This document shows positions 1 to 5,496 of a stretch of DNA of 6,551 nt, piece after piece. Both the position numbers and the translations under genes were made by a program. Position 1 is the first letter of the stretch, and each line of letters opens with the position of its first letter. The stretch is from NCBI GenBank assembly GCA_016932895.1, contig JAFGCA010000835.1, positions 1 to 6,551 of the forward strand. Direction: 5' to 3'. Source of the stretch: Sedimentisphaerales bacterium (GTDB lineage: Bacteria > Planctomycetota > Phycisphaerae > Sedimentisphaerales > SG8-4). The notes beneath the pieces were generated by a model. That model ran no database searches. It saw only the letters and a list, made by a program, of their open reading frames with translations, and was not told where the DNA came from.

Positions 1-2246
1 AGGCAGTATCGAAGCGCTCCGGAATCGTCGGTGGCGTTAAGACACCACTCGCGAACGTTGCCGGCCATGTCATACAGCCCGGTTCGGCCCACACCGCAAT
101 GGGACCCGACGGGGGCCGCACCCGTGGGCGCGAAATTGCTGAAAGGCACGATCACGAATGATTCCCACAGGCATGCGGCCCTCTCCCAGTCGTGGACGGT
201 GGGCAGACTCTTGCCGGCGAACCGGGCATAGGCCATTGCCTCGAACCAGTTCACACCGGAAACGGGGTATCGCTCCTGCCCCTTCGGGTAGGTTCCGTCT
301 TCCCACGTGGCTGGGCCGGGCTGCCCCGTCTGATCCTTGAACTCGGCCATCGCGTCCTGCCAGGACAGTCGGCGACCGTCTTTGACGAAATCCAGTCCTT
401 CCCAGTAGTCGGCGTTGGTGTATCCGCCCGCAGTGACAAACGCCTGAAACTGCTCATTCGTGACCTCATATTTGTCGATCAGGTGCTCCGGGATATCGAC
501 CGTGACGCTCTGGTCCTGCGCAGTGGAGGGAAGACCCACCTCTTTCCAGGGGCCGACCCACACCATTTCGCCGGTTGGATCTTGTGGCTGCAAACGCACA
601 TCGAAGGAATGCTCGACCACGCGCTCATGCGTCACGAAGCCGTCCTTTTCGATCTTCCAGCGAAGCGGCCCTTGCGGCAGGGTGACCTGTTCCAATGGCG
701 AGCGGCCCAGATACTGCCAGGGCGCATCGGCAGCGTCATAGTCACGATAAGAGACATCTGCATCAGAGGGCCTCGTGGTGATGGAATAGTCCCGGCAGAT
801 ATGCGGCCATAAGGCGGCAAGATTGGGATCGTCCGGAAGATACGTCTGGGCCCTCTTTGCCAATGCGAATGCCCCAGAGTAGCGCTGCTGGTCGACGAGT
901 TGGACTATTTCCGGCACGGCCTGGCCTTTCACCCACTGGGTTCGCTCGGCTCTGCGGCTGCTCCGGTACAGCCCGGCCATCGACAAAAGCCCCAGGAGGA
1001 GCATCGCCCCCACGCCGGCGGCGGCAATCCGGGTTGGGTTCCGGCGCGCGAATTTCTTGAGGCGGTAGACGATGCCCGGCGTGCGGGCCAGGATCGGTTC
1101 GTGCCGCAGGTGTCTCTGGATGTCGGCCGTCAGCTCATGGGCGGATGCATATCTTCGCGTGCGGTCCTTCTCCAGGCATTTCATGACGATGCAGTCGAGG
1201 TCGCCGCGGATCAGCTTCTGCAGAACCTCGCCGCTCGTATGGCGCCATTGGGCAACGTTCAGGAGATCCTGTCCCAGGGTTCGCAGTCGCGTTGACGGCT
1301 TGGGCGGGTCAGTCTCGCGGATAATCCGCTCGATTTCCGCATACCCGGCTTCCTGCAGCGTATCCGACGCGAAGGGGGTCGTGCCGGTCAATAGCTCATA
1401 GAGCAGAACACCGAGAGAGTAGATATCCGTCCGTGTATCCACGTCCAGCCCGCTCATCTGGGCCTGTTCCGGGCTCATGTACGCCGGCGTGCCGATCATC
1501 TGCGCATAGCGTGTGAAGAGCGTCTTCTCCGTCAGCCGCTGGTTGGTGGCCTTGGCGATGCCGAAGTCGATGACCTTGGGAACCGGCTTGTCGTCGTGCA
1601 TCGTCACCATGACATTCGAGGGCTTCAGATCGCGATGGATGATCCCCTTCTGATGAGCGTGCTGAACGGCGTTGCAGACCTGGACGAGAAGCTCCAGACG
1701 CCGGCGCGTGTCCAGCCGGTTCTCGTCGCAGTACTCCGTGATGGAGAGACCGCGGACCAGCTCCATAACGAAGTACGGCCGGCCTGTCTCGGTGGCGCCG
1801 GCATCGAAGACTTTGGCGATATTGGGGTGGTCCAGCAGCGCCAGCGCCTGGCGTTCCGCCTCGAAACGGGCAATCACCTGCCGGGTGTCCATCCCCAGCT
1901 TGATGATCTTCAGGGCCACCTTGCGGCGGATCGGCTCTTCCTGCTCGGCCATATAGACCACAGCCATCCCGCCCTCGCCGATTCTTTCGAGCAGCTTGTA
2001 CCGCCCGATCACCGCGCCGGGCCCTTCACGCAGCGGTGACGTATCGAGAGTGGCGTTCTCGTCCCAGGGCGGAGCCTCCAGGAAGGCACCGGCCTGGTCA
2101 TTGGCCTTGAGCAGGGCCTCCACGCGGGCGCGAAGGCGCGTATCGGCACCGCATACGGCATCCAGGTGCCTGCTGCGTTCGCGCCCGGGCGATTTGGCAA
2201 GGGCTGCATGGTACACTTCTTCGATTTCGCCCAGTTTCGGTTCCAA
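1..2246 (-). CDS. Membrane Ser/Thr protein kinase with C-terminal FGE/SUMF1-like domain (3' end cut by window)
   Basis: 748 codons are open from a TTG start to the window edge, with no stop or frameshift. A helical N-terminal region (about 1-75) precedes a Hanks-type kinase domain (about 83-380). It has glycine loop GEGGMAVVY (91-98), VALK lysine K113, HRDLKPSN with catalytic D206 and N211, DFG at 227-229, and GTPAYMSPEQ (252-261), so the catalytic residues are intact. A basic stretch and one hydrophobic segment (about 407-427) follow, placing the kinase in the cytoplasm and the rest outside. Residues about 500-545 resemble a PEGA-type motif. An FGE-sulfatase/SUMF1-like domain starts near 585 (DKYEVTNEQF, PVSGVNWFEAMAYARFAGKSLP, GLYDMAGNVREW) and is cut off before the region that carries the FGE active-site cysteines, so FGE activity cannot be judged. 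No in-frame ATG occurs before the glycine loop (first Met is 94), so a non-ATG start is needed. The TTG has a Shine-Dalgarno site 5 nt upstream. The gene lies 85 nt downstream of the ECF sigma gene on the same strand, probably as one operon. The likely role is sensing an outside signal and phosphorylating cytoplasmic targets; the sigma factor as substrate is inference. Confidence 0.93.
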   Translation of the reverse strand, partial: MEPKLGEIEEVYHAALAKSPGRERSRHLDAVCGADTRLRARVEALLKANDQAGAFLEAPPWDENATLDTSPLREGPGAVIGRYKLLERIGEGGMAVVYMAEQEEPIRRKVALKIIKLGMDTRQVIARFEAERQALALLDHPNIAKVFDAGATETGRPYFVMELVRGLSITEYCDENRLDTRRRLELLVQVCNAVQHAHQKGIIHRDLKPSNVMVTMHDDKPVPKVIDFGIAKATNQRLTEKTLFTRYAQMIGTPAYMSPEQAQMSGLDVDTRTDIYSLGVLLYELLTGTTPFASDTLQEAGYAEIERIIRETDPPKPSTRLRTLGQDLLNVAQWRHTSGEVLQKLIRGDLDCIVMKCLEKDRTRRYASAHELTADIQRHLRHEPILARTPGIVYRLKKFARRNPTRIAAAGVGAMLLLGLLSMAGLYRSSRRAERTQWVKGQAVPEIVQLVDQQRYSGAFALAKRAQTYLPDDPNLAALWPHICRDYSITTRPSDADVSYRDYDAADAPWQYLGRSPLEQVTLPQGPLRWKIEKDGFVTHERVVEHSFDVRLQPQDPTGEMVWVGPWKEVGLPSTAQDQSVTVDIPEHLIDKYEVTNEQFQAFVTAGGYTNADYWEGLDFVKDGRRLSWQDAMAEFKDQTGQPGPATWEDGTYPKGQERYPVSGVNWFEAMAYARFAGKSLPTVHDWERAACLWESFVIVPFSNFAPTGAAPVGSHCGVGRTGLYDMAGNVREWCLNATDDSGALRYC

Positions 2247-2251
2247 CGTAG

Positions 2252-2258
2252 CTCCTTT
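2252..2258 (-). promoter_or_regulatory. Ribosome binding site that fixes the TTG start of the kinase gene
   Basis: On the minus strand AAAGGAG sits 5 nt before the TTG at 2246-2244. A nearby ATG (2262-2260) is out of frame with the kinase. Other in-frame GTG codons (residues 11, 42, 79) lie inside the conserved N-terminal region or at the edge of the kinase domain. This makes the TTG the best start. The rest of the 85-nt gap to the sigma gene (2247-2331) shows no convincing hairpin terminator, consistent with co-transcription. Confidence 0.75.
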
Positions 2259-2331
2259 GCATAACCTCTGCTTGACAATGCGAAATCCGGATGGAAACCG
2301 ACTCAGGAAAAACGGAAGCGGTGAAAGAAAA

Positions 2332-2907
2332 TCAGCGCGGGCTGGTCCCTTCGCCCTGCTGACGCACTTTCTCGAAGAGCCACGCGCGGGCAAAAGACCA
2401 GTGACGAATCGCCGTAGCGCGGGAAATGTCGAGCGCCGCGGCGGCCTGGTCGATGGTCAGGCCGGCAAAAAAACGCAGCTCAACCAGCTTCGCCTTCACC
2501 GAATCCTCGGTAGCAAGTTGAGTGAGAGCCTCATCCAGGGCAACCAGTTCGTCGGGCTTGGCGTCCCGGGCGGCCTCGATCCCCTCCAGGCTGATTCGGA
2601 TATGCCCCCCACCTCTCTTGAGGCTCTTCTTGCGTCGGGCATTCTCGACCAGAATCCGGCGCATGGCCTCGGCTGCCGCCGCAAAGAAGTGCCGTCGTCC
2701 CTGCCAGCTCTGCCCGTCACCCCCGAGCAGCCGCAAATACGCCTCATGAACCAGCGCCGTGGCCTGCAGCGTCTGTCCGGGGCTCTCTCGCGACAGCTTC
2801 TGGGCGGCCAGCAGTCGCAGCTCCTCATAGACCAGCGGCAGCAGGTCATCCGTCGCTTTCGCTTCGCCCCGTTCGATAGCGTTCAGAATACGCGTCACAT
2901 CGGTCAT
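2332..2907 (-). CDS. ECF-type RNA polymerase sigma factor (Sigma70_ECF / Sig-70_X6-like, ECF43-like)
   Basis: A complete 191-residue protein, a normal length for an ECF sigma factor. It should direct RNA polymerase to a dedicated promoter set. The sigma-2 part (about 1-95) contains LLPLVYEELRLLAAQKL (22-38), then TLQATALVHEAYLRL (46-60) and FFAAAAEAMRRILVENARRKK (74-94). After a linker with RGGGHIRISLE (98-108), sigma-4 (about 120-180) ends in a helix-turn-helix, LTIDQAAAALDISRATAIRHW (150-170). The start MTDVTRILNAI is the usual beginning for the family. The frame stays open further upstream to 3510, but that extension is not protein-like and overlaps the divergent gene. The acidic DAED-type motif of typical ECF region 2.2 is replaced by Q48-A49-T50-A51, as in sigma factors whose activity depends on a partner Ser/Thr kinase. 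No anti-sigma gene lies beside it; instead a membrane kinase follows after 85 nt. The Shine-Dalgarno site is weak: only a G run, about 12-17 nt upstream of the ATG. Confidence 0.93.
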   Translation of the reverse strand: MTDVTRILNAIERGEAKATDDLLPLVYEELRLLAAQKLSRESPGQTLQATALVHEAYLRLLGGDGQSWQGRRHFFAAAAEAMRRILVENARRKKSLKRGGGHIRISLEGIEAARDAKPDELVALDEALTQLATEDSVKAKLVELRFFAGLTIDQAAAALDISRATAIRHWSFARAWLFEKVRQQGEGTSPR

Positions 2908-2942
2908 AGCGATCGGCACCAGCCCCCCAGAGCACAGAGGAC

Positions 2943-2971
2943 ATTCTCTCACAAAGACAGCGGAAATGCAA
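2943..2971 (-). promoter_or_regulatory. Candidate promoter of the sigma factor-kinase operon
   Basis: On the minus strand, TTGCAT (2971-2966) is followed after exactly 17 nt by GAGAAT (2948-2943). The TGA just before it resembles an extended -10 element. The -10 matches the housekeeping consensus at 4 of 6 positions and the -35 at 3 of 6. Transcription would start near 2936, giving a leader of about 30 nt before the ATG at 2907. This is a housekeeping-type promoter call made by eye; no autoregulatory ECF-type promoter was recognised here. Confidence 0.4.
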
Positions 2972-3043
2972 GCGCCGCGCCGGCCGAACGAAACGATTGA
3001 CATTGAATCCGGAGGCAAGCCCGCACGCGAAAAACCGTTACGA

Positions 3044-3125
3044 GCCGCACCCCAAGTGGCACTATTGAGGTGGAATGTGTAACAACCGGGCAGACGCGTC
3101 TGACCCGATGCTTGGGGGTGCGGGC
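3044..3125. other. Nested inverted repeat: possible structured leader RNA or small palindromic element
   Basis: CCGCACCCCAAG (3045-3056) pairs with CTTGGGGGTGCGG (3111-3123) over 12 bp with one bulged G (3118). The pairing extends one more bp (3044 with 3125) past a second bulged G. Inside the loop lies a second hairpin, CGGGCAGA (3087-3094) pairing with TCTG-A-CCCG (3099-3107), with loop CGCG and one bulged A. No U-tract follows on the plus strand, so a simple plus-strand terminator is unlikely. I do not recognise a known riboswitch class. No target-site duplication is obvious at the ends. It lies about 155 nt upstream of the start of the secreted-protein gene, so it could be part of that gene's leader RNA. 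Confidence 0.5.
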
Positions 3126-3280
3126 CGCAACACGAGGCTCGCTGAATAGTGAAGAGGACACACGCCGTACGCGGCACTCGCCGAGGGGAGACATTGTGCA
3201 TCCACGCCAGGGATGAGGGGCGCACCGTCTGCAAGACGCAGCGCCAACGGACACAATGTTTCTGATGGAAGGATTGTACC

Positions 3281-5233
3281 ATGAACGAGAGATGGATCTT
3301 TACGTCATTGGTGGTGACGTGCATGGTGATAGTTTCGATAGGCTTCGGCCAGGAGGACCGCGACGTCGACGACGGTCGCGGCGATGTCGATCCGAGCATG
3401 GCGGCGTGGTGGAAGCTGGACGAAACGTCCGGCAACACCGCCGCCGATGCCTCGGGCAACAACAACGACGGCAAGCTCCGCGGCGGGCCCGTCTGGGCCA
3501 AAGGCTTCAAGGGCGGCGCCCTGGCGTTCGACGGGCGGGACGACTACGTGGCCATCAAGGCTCTCCAGTACGCCCGCGCGGGCCTGTCGGCCGTGACGGT
3601 GACGACCTGGGTCCGCACGAGCAGCGAAGCCGACCAGATCATCGCCTCCTTCGACCGCAATGAATATTGGCGGCTGGAGATCAACGGCACCGCCGGCGAG
3701 GCCGGCCAGGTCGGCTGGGACGTGATGACCGATCTGGGCCAGGTGGATTTGCCCGGTCGCGTGCGTATCGACGACGGCCAATGGCACCACGTCGCCGGCG
3801 TCTTCGACAACGGGGTGATGACGATCTACGTCGACGGCGCCGTGGACGCCACCGCGTTCGGCGGACGCACGTTCGGGACCGGAAACACCCGGTCCGGATT
3901 TCTGGGCGTTGGCTCGGAGGCCGAGCACTTCGACGGCGAGAGATTGCCCGAGTCGTACTTCGACGGCGCCCTGGACGATTTCCGCATCTACGGTCGCGCG
4001 CTGTCGCGCTCCGAAATCGAGATGCTCGCCTTCTACGGCCCGGGCAACGACGACTGCGCGCACGCCGAGCCGGTGACGGAAGTCGTCGATCTGCCTTTCG
4101 ACACCGCGCTGGCGACCGCCGACGGCCCCGGGCTTTGCACCAGAGGGCCCAACCTGTGGTACCTCTACGCACCTTCGTGCACCGGGATCGCCACCGTCAC
4201 TCTCTGCGGCAGCGAGTACGACACGATGCTGACGATTTACGAGGGCAGCGAGTGTCCCGTCGACCGGGACCGGCTGATCGCGTGCAACGACGACTTCTGC
4301 GGGCTTCAATCGCAAATCACGTTTGACGTGGTCACCGGTCAGGAATACCTCATTGAGATCGGCGGCTACGGCCGCAGCACCGGCGCAGGGGTGCTGACCA
4401 TCGGGTGCGAACCCATCGCCCCGGCCGAGTTCGATCTGGGCGACGCGCCCGACAGCTCGAACGACCACAGCGCCCGCATGACCGCCTACGCCGACGGCGG
4501 CACGGGCATCGTCCAGGCCTATTTCCCGACCATGTTCGACGACCGTGACGGCCGGCCCCGCGGACCGATTCACCGCCAGCCCCTGGCCGTGGCGCATCTC
4601 GGCGAAGCCGTCTCCCTGGAACATGAGGCCGACAAGGGCTCGGACGAGGACGGCGTCAACAACATCGACCCCGAAGCCGACCAGGCCGACCTCGACGGCG
4701 CCGACGACGGCGTCCTCTTCCCCATCGAAATGCCGCAGGGCGACTGGGCCAGCTTCGACTACCTGGTCAACGTCATCGAGCCCGGCACCGACCTCTGGGT
4801 CAACGTCTGGTGCGACTGGAACCGCGACGGAGACTGGGACGACGACAGTATCACCGATCCCGACATGCTTTCCGGCGACCGGTACGTCTCGGAGTGGGCC
4901 GTGCAGAACCAGTATCTCTTCGGCTTGTCCGAGGGTCTGCATCGCCTCAGCACACCGGCGTTTCTCGCGTGGCACCGCGAAAAGGGCCCCGAGGAGCTCT
5001 GGATGCGAATCACGCTTTCCGAGCAACCCTGGAAGGGCGGCGCCGATCCCGAAATGCTCGGCAACGGCGGCTCCGGCCCGGCCGAAGGATACGAGATCGG
5101 CGAGACGGAGGACTATCTCTTCGTCCCCGAGGCCGGCTGTGCCTTCTGCCAGGACCTCAATGAGGACGGCGAGATCGACTTCGACGACCTCATCGCCCTG
5201 ATTTACCTGTGGCTGGACTGCTGCTTCGAATAA
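3281..5233 (+). CDS. Secreted LamG / Cys-rich / GEVED / dockerin-like multidomain protein
   Basis: A complete 650-residue protein. The start ATG has GGAAGGA 7 nt upstream. A signal peptide (hydrophobic core about 6-20, likely cleavage after GFG at 23) sends it out of the cytoplasm. Residues about 39-250 form a LamG/concanavalin A-like fold (WWKLDETSGNTAADASGNNNDG, GALAFDGRDDYV, DGQWHHVAGVFD, FDGALDDFRIYGRALS). Residues about 257-376 form a Cys-rich beta domain of a kind common in planctomycete exported proteins (NDDC, WYLYAP, GSEYDTMLTIYEG, CNDDFCG), with eight cysteines at 259, 286, 300, 309, 325, 335, 340 and 376. Residues about 383-616 match a GEVED-type domain: FDLGDAPDS (384-392), a Ca-loop-like DWNRDGDWDDD (512-522) and the closing GETEDY (607-612). 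The C-terminus carries one dockerin/EF-hand-like loop (D625, N627, D629, E631, D633, D636) and a hydrophobic helix ending in CCFE. No catalytic motif is visible; carbohydrate binding or cell-surface/matrix attachment is the likely role. It is divergent from the sigma gene and ends in its own terminator. Confidence 0.93.
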   Translation: MNERWIFTSLVVTCMVIVSIGFGQEDRDVDDGRGDVDPSMAAWWKLDETSGNTAADASGNNNDGKLRGGPVWAKGFKGGALAFDGRDDYVAIKALQYARAGLSAVTVTTWVRTSSEADQIIASFDRNEYWRLEINGTAGEAGQVGWDVMTDLGQVDLPGRVRIDDGQWHHVAGVFDNGVMTIYVDGAVDATAFGGRTFGTGNTRSGFLGVGSEAEHFDGERLPESYFDGALDDFRIYGRALSRSEIEMLAFYGPGNDDCAHAEPVTEVVDLPFDTALATADGPGLCTRGPNLWYLYAPSCTGIATVTLCGSEYDTMLTIYEGSECPVDRDRLIACNDDFCGLQSQITFDVVTGQEYLIEIGGYGRSTGAGVLTIGCEPIAPAEFDLGDAPDSSNDHSARMTAYADGGTGIVQAYFPTMFDDRDGRPRGPIHRQPLAVAHLGEAVSLEHEADKGSDEDGVNNIDPEADQADLDGADDGVLFPIEMPQGDWASFDYLVNVIEPGTDLWVNVWCDWNRDGDWDDDSITDPDMLSGDRYVSEWAVQNQYLFGLSEGLHRLSTPAFLAWHREKGPEELWMRITLSEQPWKGGADPEMLGNGGSGPAEGYEIGETEDYLFVPEAGCAFCQDLNEDGEIDFDDLIALIYLWLDCCFE

Positions 5234-5252
5234 CGCTCCTTTATCTCCGGCA

Positions 5253-5289
5253 ATCAAGGCCGCGAGTCTCCTCCGCTCGCGGCCTTGGT
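5253..5289 (+). terminator. Hairpin terminator of the secreted-protein gene
   Basis: AAGGCCGCGAG (5256-5266) pairs perfectly with CTCGCGGCCTT (5276-5286) around a 9-nt loop. Three more pairs extend the base: C5255-G5287, a T-G wobble, and A5253-T5289. It begins 20 nt after the stop codon of the secreted-protein gene. The U-tract is weak (GGTGTTTCC), so it may be an imperfect intrinsic terminator or a 3'-end stabilising hairpin. It separates this gene from the downstream kinase. Confidence 0.75.
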
Positions 5290-5361
5290 GTTTCCACTCC
5301 ATCGGCTCGAGTCGCCGGCCCGGGCCCCCGCCACAGGCATCGCTGTTTCTGACCGGGCCGT

Positions 5362-5389
5362 GGAACCCAATGGTGCCAATTCTGTCTAA
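5362..5389 (+). promoter_or_regulatory. Candidate ECF-type promoter upstream of the second kinase
   Basis: GGAACC (5362-5367) is separated by 16 nt from GTCTAA (5384-5389). This looks like the GGAAC-type -35 element and short -10 element used by many ECF sigma factors. The leader to the GTG start would be about 100 nt. It is a single by-eye match and no equal motif was found in the 2908-3280 region, so it may be chance. Confidence 0.25.
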
Positions 5390-5424
5390 AAAGGCAACGA
5401 GAAGTCCTGCGCGCATGGCGACCG

Positions 5425-5454
5425 CTGGCATAAGGGGACCCCAGCGTGTACAAT
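5425..5454 (+). promoter_or_regulatory. Candidate housekeeping promoter of the second kinase
   Basis: CTGGCA (5425-5430; 4 of 6 to consensus) is followed after 18 nt by TACAAT (5449-5454; 5 of 6). Transcription would begin near 5461, leaving about 35 nt of leader with GGCGGAG (5480-5486) ahead of the GTG at 5497. If real, this excludes the alternative in-frame GTG at 5446. The remaining sequence between terminator and kinase (5290-5424) shows only a GC-rich palindrome, GGCCCGGGCC (5317-5326), and no gene. Confidence 0.4.
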
Positions 5455-5496
5455 GGCGCGGAGAATCGTGAAGCTGATAGGCGGAGATGCGGACTC

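Larger units (their letters stand above)
2908..3280. other. Divergent intergenic region between sigma factor and secreted-protein genes
   Basis: These 373 nt contain no credible gene; frames open across them read as non-protein-like sequence. They hold a candidate minus-strand promoter for the sigma-kinase operon (2943-2971), a nested hairpin (3044-3125) with a 12-bp palindrome (3091-3102), a small inverted repeat CGTCT-GCA-AGACG (3226-3238), and a Shine-Dalgarno site GGAAGGA (3267-3273), 7 nt before the plus-strand ATG. A TTGACA occurs on the plus strand at 2997-3002, but the sequence 17 nt downstream (CCCGCA) is not a -10 box. The promoter of the plus-strand gene is therefore not identified. 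Confidence 0.6.

Noticed and set aside
192..812. A 206-codon plus-strand frame
   Set aside because: It is antisense to the FGE-like part of the kinase, whose domain motifs are clear in the opposite frame.
1996..3000. A 334-codon plus-strand frame
   Set aside because: It is antisense to the kinase start and the whole sigma factor gene, has an Arg/Ser/Gln-rich composition and no motif.
2997..3025. A TTGACA as -35 element of the secreted-protein gene
   Set aside because: The hexamer at the right distance is CCCGCA, with no -10 similarity, so the match is probably chance.
3044..3125. The nested hairpin as an intrinsic terminator
   Set aside because: No U-rich tract follows it on the plus strand (GGGCCGCAAC), and no gene reads into it from either side.
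2908..3510. In-frame upstream extension of the sigma factor to a 392-residue protein
   Set aside because: The extra 201 residues are not protein-like, overlap the start of the divergent gene, and the family normally begins at MTDVTRIL-type sequence. A candidate promoter also lies inside the extension.
5446..5496. In-frame GTG at 5446 as start of the second kinase
   Set aside because: It has a fair ribosome site, but the GTG abuts a TACAAT -10 candidate at 5449-5454, and the 17 added residues look unlike the zinc-finger family. It is kept only as an alternative.
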